A stretch of 64,000 bases of DNA, taken from NCBI GenBank assembly GCA_022829145.1, contig CM040741.1:61441047-61505046 (forward strand), read 5' to 3'. Of the stretch, positions 13,227 to 25,300 are shown one piece after another. The notes beneath the pieces were generated by a model. It had not been told where the DNA came from, did no database searches, and saw only the letters and a program-made list of their open reading frames with translations. Made by a program: the position numbers and the translations under genes. Each line of letters begins with the position of its first letter. Position 1 is the stretch's first letter. The stretch is from Albula goreensis (taxonomy: Eukaryota > Chordata > Actinopteri > Albuliformes > Albulidae).

Positions 13227-13379
13227 TCATCTCAGCTGCACACGGTATGTGCTGATCTCCATTGGCTTCAGCTCAATCTCCTTTTGGCCCCTCCCTTTGT
13301 CAGAGGTGTGCATCAAGGACAAAGACATGGGCGTGATGTTCTCCACTGTCAGCTCGCTGAACAACTTCTCCGTGAGAAT
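13227..13379 (-). CDS. man2a1: man2a1 exon M: last coding exon with stop codon
   Basis: 153 nt: 50 codons plus TGA at 13229-13227. The acceptor is CCCCTGAAAG. It encodes [39 protein letters not shown] and the C-terminus [11 protein letters not shown]. The P-x-S-L-x-L-M-H and P-M-E-I-S-T-x-R-x-Q-L-R pattern matches the extreme C-terminus of MAN2A1 with no extension or truncation. It has one N-I-T sequon. Confidence 0.95.
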   Translation of the reverse strand: MLTEKLFSELTVENITPMSLSLMHTSDKGRGQKEIELKPMEISTYRVQLR

Positions 13380-16300
13380 CTTTCAGGGGAAAAACGAAAG
13401 ACATGTTCACATTTTGCAGTAGCTCTACAAGAGCATCCTGACATTCTAAAACTTTACATCACAATTCACCTGTGATAGGTACCCAGAACTATACACAATA
13501 AAGTGAAGAGCAAATATCCTAGAGGTACGGTTTGACAAGGTGCTAAAGAATAGCATATACTATTTTATGCACTACTAGAATAAGTGAGAATTTTACTTTA
13601 CAGACACTGTACAGACATTACATACCTTTTTCAATGGATACCCATCTATAAAGCTCAGAATTTGTTTTCATAACTTGGAACTACAGCTACAGGAAAGGTT
13701 TAATGTTTTGGTGTAGTTTCTTAATCAGTTCAGTTTTCTCCACACTATGCAAGAGGGATAATCATTTTACATCACTTTTCCTAGATTCCTCACCAGCAAA
13801 CATGTACATAGGATATGTCTTGCTTCACAGTTAATCCTGGGGTATTTGCTGTAGACCGCCATGAAGTGAAAACACTTCAGCCTAGTTGTGCAAGGTTTGA
13901 CGGCACAGAAATCTGAAAAAAATCTAGTGCAGAGAGTTCAAAATGAAGAGTCCATTATCACTCCTGTGTTAGAGAATGGGAAAATCACACACCGACCTAA
14001 TGGCATGGAAGTCTAGTGGAGGGCCAAGGTGAATGTGGAAAGTTTCTTCATTGTGAAAACTGGTTCTTAACTTTTCAATTTGCATGCCCACTAAATTATG
14101 TGTCAAAGAGCACTGTACTATATTAGATTTTTCTGTAGAAGTTGCTCTTTTAGGATGATTGTGAGATACAACAACAATTATTTTTTTTTAAAAAATCCAG
14201 ATATCAGATCATAATTGTTCTTCTCCCTAAGAGCTGGATCTAAAAGCCACATGTGTCAAGGAAACTGAGAGGTTGGGTAATTATCCTCTCTCTGGGGGTA
14301 CGTAATCAATATGCCATTGAGTCATTATCTCAGAATAAAACGAGGCCCTCGATGTAATATGTAAAACTGTCGGATGAATAACAGCGTGAACTAACAAAAA
14401 TATTCAAACATGCCAAATTCCATAAATGCAGCTTTATTTCACTGAATAAGGTTGAAAGGGCACATTGATAAAATACGGGCAATGGACCTGATGAAGAAAA
14501 GTCTAAAAGCACACAGTTCGTTTTCTTTCTATAAAATTTTAAAATGAAAAATATTTCTTTGCATCTAAGGTCAGTCCAACTGATATCTTTTGAGTGTATA
14601 GTGTGCATTGAAGAGTCAGTTATAGGCAACTTCTGACTTTTGATATAAAATAGATACTATAGCTATACAGACTAAACTTTCAAATATAAATGTTTATAAA
14701 TTACAGAAATTCTCAGTTAAAAATATGACTTTTCAATAGCTATTCAGTATGGATTCTTCTTTTTTCTTCATTCCATCAGAAAATTTGAACATTTTTATAT
14801 GAAATCATAACATGAGTCATAATAGGGGCAGGGACAGTTTTGACTCACTGATGACCGCTAGCTTTGACTATTTTCTGGTGTTGAGGCTCGGTCTCATGAC
14901 TGTTTGTCTGTGAGAGAGCAAGCAGGCAAACCCAGGCATGATATGAAGCACTGGATGCTAACAAGTTTGTAAATGCTTTCATTTTTCCCTGCAGGGGGTT
15001 GAGGCTAGAGACGAGAGGATGCAAGCGTGTGAGCAGGAGTAGTGGAAACAAGTACCCAAACACAACACCAAAAGGGAACAGGAAACATAACCTACCATAT
15101 TTACATACTATCATACACTAAATATATTTATGTAACTACATATGTACCCATATGTGAATTACTCAGGGACATGTTCAATAAAGTTTAGTTTTGTTTATTT
15201 TTTCATTACCATCCCTGTGATGTGGTATTACAGACATGACATGATGTGTTTGCACTAAAACCACCTTTTTGACAACGGATTGTTAACACTTCTACTGGGT
15301 TGTCAGGTATGTTTGAACCAATTCACACCCCCAAACAAATTGGTCATACCGACTCAGCACAGGCGCTAGGAACAGGAAGGATGTCAATAGAAACCTGCTG
15401 CTGTTTAACTGTAAAAAATATCGTAGTCACCAGCTGCTTTTTAACACTCAACAATTACTTTCCACCTTCAACCAAGGGGCCTAATAATACTTTATTGTTG
15501 AATATTACCATTTCTGTCTGTTGACTAGCTGTTCTTATTGTGGTTTGTTTATAGAGGTTTGATTTTATTAAAGTGATTTTTAAGTAGTCTCATTCCCATA
15601 ATGTTTAATGTTTTGTTTTACATCATTTTATTGTGTCTAGCAGCCTTGTTTTAAGTTTTATTGCTGACTTTATAAAAAAAAAAAAAAAAAAAAAAAAACT
15701 TGTTTACTAATACTATTGCTCTCTATTATCAGTCATGGCTAAGGAATAACGGTCAGGACCAATTCTCCCATTAAATCAATGTTAAAGTAGCTCTACAATG
15801 CACTAATTTGCCTAGCACTCTGTTCCACTAGAATGCATATTAAGCACTATATAAAGTAAAGTAGTGCAGCCTAAACTCCTCAGCTTTATTGAATGTGAAA
15901 ATATGAGCACTTATTAAATGGCTAATCAATACTTTGAGTCATAATACATTGCAGGGCTACAGCATGTGATGGGACAGCAGAGTTTTCGGTTTTCAAAGGC
16001 TCCATTATATTCATATAATAAAGTATTGTTCATGTTGCAATGCATTATTTGTGTCCCATGTAAATGAAAAAGAAGGACTGTCTAAATTAAATAAGAGTAG
16101 GAGATGTGTCCTTCACATTCATTTCTCTGACATCCTGCAGGGTCCATTGTTGCTTTTCTGGGTCTTTGATAAAAGGTGACCTTGCTGAACACCACATTGA
16201 ACTTCACAGGCATTTTGCAATTATGTTTGCAATTGTCAGGGAAAAAAACATGAAGCATGAAACGTGTAAATTTCAGCATGAACAAACACCATGTTTTTTC

Positions 16301-19300
16301 CCCATCAACCAAAGAACAAGGTAGAACCCTTTACTTGAATGTGATGAGGGAAATAACATGAATCTGGTAAACTTTGGCAGGCCCGTTGAATGTCTACGGG
16401 TAAGACTGTACCTAATTTTTCTCTGAACTGAACACTGTTCATGACCTGTTCTTTTTGACAGAAATGAAACTACTGACATACATGTGGATTTCAATGCATA
16501 TCAGTCTCAGCTGCACGATTGTTCTATATGCATTTTATTCTCTCTTACGCAAATGGAGAATGTTTTGTTGAAGATTTGATTAGAGAAACTACATAAAAAT
16601 ATAACTTTTTATACTATAAAGTTTAATATAAACTTTGAACTATAATGCAAGTATAATGCATATAATATACATACGATTCCCCAGCACCACCTCAAAAGAT
16701 AATTAACAGCTGTGCCAGGGTGTGCGTACTGTGTGGGTAAGCAGTATGGTGACTCTAATAACAAGGAGAGAGACAGTGGATGATCTAATAGCTTTGTGTT
16801 TGTTTAGTGTGGGCAGGGCTTGTTCACCCGTACCTTGCCGCGTGTGGTGGTGCACAGTAGCCCAGTGTTCCTGTTGGAGAAGTCGCAGTCAAACCCTCTC
16901 CTGTGCAGAATCAAGGCCGCTTCATCAGACGGGCCAGACCCTTCCTTCTGCAGGCAAAAGGGAGAAAAGGCTCAGTTACCGCTAAGAACCAAAAAAACAC
17001 ACCAGCATTCCCTCTCACCTCCAACACTGGACTACTTATGAGACACTGCTTTTTCACCGCTCCGCTGCTCCTGGAAGCCTTTCTCCATGTGAACCAGACC
17101 AAGAGCAGGGGGCCGCAGAGGGGGGGGGGGGAGGGGGGGTGTACAGGTTACAGCGGCTCAATGAAGTAAAACCAATAAGCAGCACCCATCCCTGGAGGCT
17201 TCTCCACACTCCTGTTTCCCGGTTTCAATATCCATCCATTTTTTAACGGCAGGAGGAGAAAATGCCAGTGCAGGCTGGGTCACTATCATCCACAACTTCC
17301 ACAACAGCATACTGCGAAAATGGTGAAAATGGGTTTCATTGTTAGACAACCCCAGTGGAGGACTAGAGAGGCCATTATCCTCTGAACCCAAGCAGATTTC
17401 TTTGCAGCTAATAACTTTTATTGTTGAGGGATTGGCTATTCAGATTTGGCTAATAGCGATAATAAAGGACACCGGATGGATTCATTATGGTGTGTCAGAT
17501 ACTTCTTGCTGCCGGTTGTGAATGCAGGATTGTCTTTAAGTAGATGCTCTTTCAGAGAAATATCTAAAAAGGGCACTAGTTGCTGGAGCGATGCCAGAAA
17601 CCTCTTAAATTTGCTATCAGCCATGCATGAAATCAATTCCTTTTTTCAGCAAAGAACAAATTAACATCTTATAGCATGTGGCACAGCAAAGTTAAAACTT
17701 TTTGAAAGGAATTATTTCGATGAAAGCTGGGCCAGCGAAGAATCGGTTCAAGAGGATAGAGAGTATTTCCTTCTTTTAAACTGAGAGACACAGTAACTTA
17801 GTCCTCTCTTTATGGAATGTAAGAGATTGAGTCTGCAGTGACCAGACACAAGACAATGGTATGTAAGGGTACTTTGCATTGGAACATGGAGTCAGAAGGA
17901 TCAGTCCTTCCAGGTCATTTCTTATTTGTAATATTTCCATCTAACATTACTCTTGTTAAATGGGAATACTGAAATTGGCAAAAAAATTAATAAGAATGTA
18001 AAATGTTTAAGAAAAACTGATGTGAAAGACAACATGGCCACTGGTAGTGCCCCATGGGGACCAATGGAAGGCCATGTTTGTAACTGTTGTATGTGAATGG
18101 TTGGTATACAGCAACTGTAAATGGCAAAACAAATGTATGTTTATGATGGACAACATAAGATGGTTCAATAAGATGAGGTGCAGACAACTTCTCCCATTTA
18201 GACAATGAAATGGAAAGGATATGAATTCTGTGATTGTGTGGCTCTCCAGCACTCCGCAGATACACAATTTTTGGAATATTCCCTCAAAAAATGCTACAAA
18301 TAAAACTCTTGACTGCACAGCAACAACCTAATCCAATAATCCTGATCCCATGCTGCCATCGATGTAAAAACCAATGTCAAAGCACTATCTGAAGATTTTA
18401 CATTTCACCATCTGCGGTGAAGTTCTGCACTGAGAAAAAAATTGACCTGGCTGCTTGTCATTCCTTTCCCCTGCCACTAAGAGCACATGGGGACCGGAGG
18501 GAGGGGCATAACTACGTCTTTCACGATAATTATGTTATCGGTTTATCGTGCAATATTTGGACATGACCTCAATCATTATGCTTGCTGACCTCAATACTGC
18601 CTTTTGTGTTTACATGCGTGTTTGTTTACAAAAGCATGAATGTCATCAACATTTTAGCCAGTCGCGCTGCTTCTGTCCATTCGTCTGCTCTTCGTGTCGG
18701 AGGCGAGGGTCGATGGTTCTGTGTTGAATCTACTCTGCAATTAGCTTGCTAACTTGCTAATGTTTGGTAGTTGGCTGGCAGACTTTTTAAAAAACTAAGC
18801 GAAAAAAAAAGCCAAACAAATGACATTTACATACCAATGACAGTCTACACGGCCCCTAACTTTGTTTATTTTTGTACACAGACCAGGCACAGGTATAAAT
18901 GCACACAAAAGCGTAGGCTATGGCATAGGCCATACATCAGCACAGCTCCTCCATACACACAGAGCAGACAGCAACAGGTGAAGATAACGTCTTACTCAAG
19001 GCTAATAGGTGTTTTAATAGATGATTTTTTCCTGACGACTGCATAATAAAGTTTGGAAGAATAAGTACTGGACTTGGTTTCAAAGCTGCATTCCACAGCT
19101 CGGGTGTGGGAATTTTGACATTCCAATTCCAATGTCAGAATATTCTTAAGAATTAAAAGTTCATTGCTCTTTGAAAGGGTGTACTTGCCTTATTATGCTA
19201 TTATACTAACATTATATCATTGGCATAAAATGGTTCTAAAATGACATTAATATCGTCTATTGCAGTTATTTCTGGGACAATATATCGCCCAACAAAAGTA

Positions 19301-22300
19301 GTTATCGTGACAGGCCTTGGCATAACTTCCATACAACCACTGACTGAGGTGAGTGGCTTGAAATGGGGTGGACTAATCACAAGAGAGATTCAGAGGGTTT
19401 GATCAGCCACCCATTTACACTTCTTCAAGTCACAAACTACTCTCAGTTGCTGAGTTTACTTTTCACTTCCTGACATTATTATATTTGGTGTAAATGCAAC
19501 CACTTTTTGAGTGAAATGACAACCTAATGAGAACAAGCTGGCAGCCAAAAAACTGACCAGCTTTCCCAGATTAGAACACCACTGCAGCACTGTCTTGTTA
19601 CTTATAAATCATTAAAAAATAATAATGACATGCTACTGAAAAATAAATAAGTACTCCTGCAAACAGCCCCAGTTACACGATTAAGAGACCATAAATCTGT
19701 GTTGCTGAGGATCAATAATTAATATTGTCTTGCTCAGGCACTGTTGTGATAATTGCAGACAAATGCCTGTGTGTTTCATTCAGGCTGATGGCACAGACTC
19801 TCTTTGTATGCCCTTGAAAGCCAGTGTCCGTGGATTAAAAAAAAACCTGTTTGCCCCCAAAACGTTTGTCTCTGTCATGCAAATTCCTCTTCTGGGATCT
19901 TGGTTCTATAAGCGATTTCATCCGCAGGCCCCCTGTGGAACACTGCAGCTGCACTTGACATCATGGTGGATCCTTTTAATTAATAATTGAGCAAACTGGC
20001 ATGCGTATTCACCACCCCCCCACACCACACGCCATACACCCCTCACCCTCACCCCACCCCCTCCCCAAAGTAATTAGAGAGAATTCTTAAGCGCGAGAGG
20101 ATGGTGCATCAATCAGGGTGGAAATGAGCCAAGTGACGATGACGTCATGGGGGTGCTGAAAGCCGGAGAGTGGCGGATCGTTCCCCATCTCATCTGCCTT
20201 CGCCACGTCTCGCCGTTTCTGACTGCAGAAACCGTGACACAACTGCCAATAAACATTGCTTGCATTGATGAACGTGTTCGTCGTGGTCGAATAATGGCAT
20301 CATACTGGCTCTAATGTAAAAGACTGTGGACTGTTTCCCAGGGTGAGCTTAATTCCTGAAGCCTCGTTTTTACCAGAGAATCCTGTGGCTTGAATGCTGT
20401 CGCAAAAAGACTGGGCTGGGAACTTCCTGGAGTTTAATCCTCCTTGAAACAGTAATAAGTCAACTGAATATGCTTTCTGAACTTTGCTTCACCGGAAAAG
20501 GTTTGGGTCTTTATCACATTTAAAGTTCACCGGGCCTGTAAATCTAGAGCTGCGGGCATGCACAGAGAGGGTCCATCTTTACCTTGGACTGGATAGTGCG
20601 GAGATTGACCAGGTGGACGTCACAGGGCAGGGGGGAAGCGAGGGGACTGTAGGGAGAAAGCTGGAAGGACTGGAAATCCAGGCTGAGGGCCATGGGGATG
20701 AACGGGTGGTTGAGGAACATGGAGGAAACGTGGCTCAGCACGGAGGGATAGCTCACTGGCCGTGCCTTTTCTCCCTGCCACAAACACAGAGGGAAACAAA
20801 TGTTAAAGGCCAACATGACTCATCCTCATGTTTCTCAGCAGGTATATCACATTCTGTATTTTTGATGCAGGGCAGCACAACGATTTAAGCTCAGGAATTG
20901 ACATGTTGGTGTAGGTATGAGTATTTTGGCTGTAGAAGCCAATTTTTTCGTAGTTTCTTATATGTTTTAAAGAAATGATGTAGCAATCCTTTTTAGTAAA
21001 GTTACTGAGCAAATGAGTGGATGTTGCTTTTGACACCACTTAATGAGCAAGTAAAATGAGTACCTCACAATCAATACACAACAGACAACTAGACCAGTGA
21101 TGTCCTATGACTGCCAACAAAGGCAGTGAACTTCAGTTCAATCTTCCCACATTGCCTCTATGTATCTCCATGTAAACTGTTTAAGTGAGTTTTGTAGCCA
21201 TGCAACATAATAAAATAAAAAAAAAAAAGTTTCATTTTAGAAATAGTAGATATTAAATAGCATCACACATCATCTGCTCGTCTATTTATGGCTCTCCATT
21301 TTTCCTTTTTTTCCTGATATGCTGAAATAGGAAATATTTTCATCTGTGGACTGAAAATAAGAAGCGGAATACCCTTAATGTGCATAAATAATCACAAAAT
21401 GCTAATTGTTTCCGGAAATTCAAGGTTCTTCTCCACTGTTGCACAAACTTAAGTTTACTATTTTTTTAAATGAGGCATTGAGAGAGTTATTTGCATAATT
21501 TGAATTCATAATTAAATGTTTTCTGCCTGAACCAGGACAACGTATCATTTGGATAATTGTTCAGAAAAGTACAAAATTAAACAACATCAGGATAATAGAA
21601 AGACTTTGTCAGAGATGCAGGCATGGTAGTTTTTCACCATGAGCAGAAGCAACGAGAGCAACTAAGTGCATTAATTACTTACAGGAACTCTTCAGTGCGT
21701 TTCAAAACCAATTGCTGGTACACAAGAAAAGAGTTCTCAGTGAGAACGATACCTTACCTTGGGGAAATAAACAATTGGAACGAAAACCTATAGAGCTAAA
21801 GTCCATCAATAACACTTAATGAAAAATAAATCCAAAATTCTAATTTTCCTTGCGACTCGAAAAGAGAAAACTCGTTTAGCCCAGGCCATTTAAATGGCCT
21901 TGGTTTTAGTTGGGTGCCAAACTAATCAGGATGCGTTGAGTATAATCAGCACTAAACCCTTTCATCGACTTCTTCAGCTACTATATTATTCAACATTTTA
22001 TTCTGCCTCTTGTTTCTTCCGCTGGGTCATTTTCTTCCTTCAGTTTTTAACTTCAGTTTTAAAATCAGTAATGGATACCAAGTTACAGAATAATCTAAAA
22101 ATGACAGGTGACCCTCCCACATCACGGCTTAGATATTTTGTGGGTAGGCAACAAACAATTAAGTTATGGGATGAAACCCTTTGAAAATGTAATTGTCCCT
22201 TGAAACTGACTAACCATTTGAGCACTAGACAGCGCCGAACTCCAGTCTGGTTCAAAATGCTCACAATGCCCCCACGAACCCCCAGCTGGAGGTGCTCGCT

Positions 22301-25300
22301 TCACTTCGCTATGCTCGCATGCTTGCATCTTTGGGGGGCCAAAAATTTTACATGGCTTTTCCACATTCCGGAGGGGCTGAGCCCCTAACCCCCATGATGT
22401 GGGAGGTTAGGGGCCTGTATATGTTTTTCCACAGAACATGATTAATTCCATAATGAGGAATAAAAATGTAAGAATTTGAGTCTATAATTCAGTTCAGAAG
22501 CTGAGCAGAAACTGGAGTACCTGTACTGAACTGTATCCTTCATGTAGAATGTTTTGGGGCTGAAATAAAGTTATGTTTATGAATAACAACCAAATAACTT
22601 TTGCAGATGGCCTTAATTGGTTGTTGTCATATGTAGACCTCTATTTGAACCAAACTCAAGGTGCAATAGCCACACTTGGCATTTGTTACAGCCATGTAAC
22701 TGCAATAGTATGCAGTGTAAGTTCCACACAAGTACAACACAACAGCTGAGAGACATCAATGTGCAATTACAATTGGGTATAAAATTAACTTGACACAAAT
22801 ATCACATAAATATGGGTTTTCAAACAAATTACATGACACTTATTCAGTAAATACACAATCTCTTTATCATTAGGCCATTAGTTCGGATTGTCAAGCTCAA
22901 GCCCAGGGACACTTTTGTACACAGAAATAATAATAAAAAAATAATTTGGTAGGGTAGATTTCTCTGCTCAAGTTTCCTCTGGCACCTACAGGGTGATTTC
23001 AATAGGGCCAAGTACAATGGTTGAGTGTGTAGTGGAAAGTAATTTGAACTCTTCATAGAGGTAATTCTTTTGTCCCTGTGCTGAACTGTTTAACACCAGG
23101 GTATAATGATCTCTGAATATGCGCTCTGGTTATGCCAGTGAAAACTCATGTATTTATTTATATTGTGTGTCAAAATTAAGGGCATGAATTAAGGACAGGA
23201 ATGTTGAATAAACTCAGGGGTATGCCTTTTCATTTAAATTCATTTGTTGCACCCCAGTGAATAGCTACATTATGTTCGTATGTGGTAATGAAGTGATTTG
23301 GGGATTGTGCCCTAAGCTGGATCAGTCGCAGTGCCCTGCTCCCACTCTGTTCTCGGCTGCCACAGGGATGGGGTACTGCCGAACTTCATGCATTACCTCC
23401 TCTGGGTGATTCCTCTTCTCCAGGAGAAGGCGGAATGAATTCGCTGTGATTTTGTTGTCCTGGATGCCCTGGCCCAGCCCGCGATTATCATCTTGCATGA
23501 GTCGCCGATCCATGATGGCCTCCAACTGCCCTGAGGGGGGAGGGAGGTGAGAGAGGTGCACGTCATTACCGGAGCTCCGCCAGACAGGGCCGCTGCCTAA
23601 TGCTGCCACGAGGCCATGAGGCTTCAAAGGCTGACCTCACGGCAAATGCACCACATTAATATGCTCTTCACCACTTTACTGTACCGAGGCTTTACAGCAG
23701 AGAGCCCCCCCCAGTGTTTGCTTTCATAATTAGGGAAACTCCATCTGATCTGATATTGTTTTGTGTACCCACAAACGATTTCTGGCTATCTGAGCTGAAC
23801 ACACACACACACACGCACGCACGCACACAGACACACACACACAAAGGAAGAATGTCTCAGCTTCGCTCTAACACCCCCATTTTCTATGGGTAAATACAGA
23901 TGCCATATCTTCAGCTCATCTTCAGATGGTCTACTGATTGCATGCTAAGGTGGTTTGTTTATGTTGACCATGAATCTGCACTGCAGTTGTCAGGTGTTAG
24001 CCACTACTTTTAAAGTGCTTCTGGGGGATTCAACTGGGGGTACCATGGAAATTTAAGCATATATTAATGCCTATGCAAAAAGATGCAAGCATTTTGGATA
24101 CTGGTTTTCTGACTCCACTTACGAGACAAATTAATGTGGCCTCATTTTAAGAATTCATTAATCAAATGCAGCCAGATTAACTTAAATAAAGCGGCAGACT
24201 GTTAATTATGGTGTGTGTGTAAAGTAGGCTACATCTACTGTGTGTGGTTTGTCACCTGTTTGCAGTAACCCATGCAAAATGTGTTTCTTTTAATAAATTA
24301 TACTGATTGTGTTTTATTATGTTAATAAATAATACATATCCAAGAATGAGATGATGCTTTGTGTACTAGCTGCACTGTATGCCTCATTATTTATTCATTC
24401 TGAATTATATATGTAAAACAAACAAGCACTAACTTAGTAAAACTGATTTATTGTATTGCATTCATTTCACATGGTAATAACAATGACTTGGCAGCATATT
24501 AACAATATTTTGCCTACTGTTTGAAGCAAGATAACAAATAACAGTTAAGAAACTCAATGTTGTGAGTTTCCAAAACAAAATCAAGGTTAATTGAGCCTTA
24601 TTTTACTGTTTACCTCAAACACTTGATAAGTATTCAAGCTAAACAAACAAAAATAAATTTTACAAAAACAAAAAAGAAATTCCCTTAAACTATTCTCAAA
24701 GCCAACCCCTAAACCCCATCAAACATTTTCATGTGGCTATGCAGTATTCAAAGATTTCAGAATAAATAAATAATTAGCGAGTATGAGATTGCCATCATGA
24801 GAAGTAACTGTGCTTCAAAGTCTCAAGAAGAAGAATACGATGACCCTGTTGCTTTCTGTCTCAGCTGAAAGGAAGTGATAACAATATCAAAGAAAGAAGA
24901 AGTTAAGTTTTGGAAAACAACCTTATGTGGTGTTGCAATCCAGAAAAAAGATGGCTCTTCATTACGCTGGCATAGCTGTGTTTAAAAGCATTTGCGGGGG
25001 GCAGTGATGTGCCACACTGTACTGTGTAGAAATACTGTATAAAAAGATGCACATTACAGTACATATGACTGCGCACAATAATACATATATATATAATGGT
25101 ATGATGTATAAATATTTGTTCATTTAGTTGACTTCAAAGCCTGAAATACCTCTTAAAATGCTGTTATACAAACTCTGAAGATGGTATGTTTCAAAGTCTG
25201 TATCATTTTATCCACCATTCATGTGAGCATTACACATATAGTACTTAATGCTATAGACTTTTGAATAGGTAATACATAGACATTCATTTTACCACTGATT

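Larger units (their letters stand above)
16948..20582 (-). other. man2a1 intron between exons K and L
   Basis: 3,635 bp. It contains a G run (17120-17139), a hAT-like element (18514-19319), a C-rich tract (20012-20068) and a consensus CRE octamer (20140-20147). The rest shows nothing recognisable. Confidence 0.85.

Noticed and set aside
13132-13422. Plus-strand ORF over the last exon
   Set aside because: It is the antisense shadow of man2a1 exon M, whose minus-strand translation matches the family C-terminus.
15674-15698. Processed pseudogene with poly(A) tail
   Set aside because: The sequence before the A run shows no coding remnant and no flanking direct repeats were seen.
20484-20888. 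134-codon plus-strand ORF
   Set aside because: Antisense shadow of exon K.
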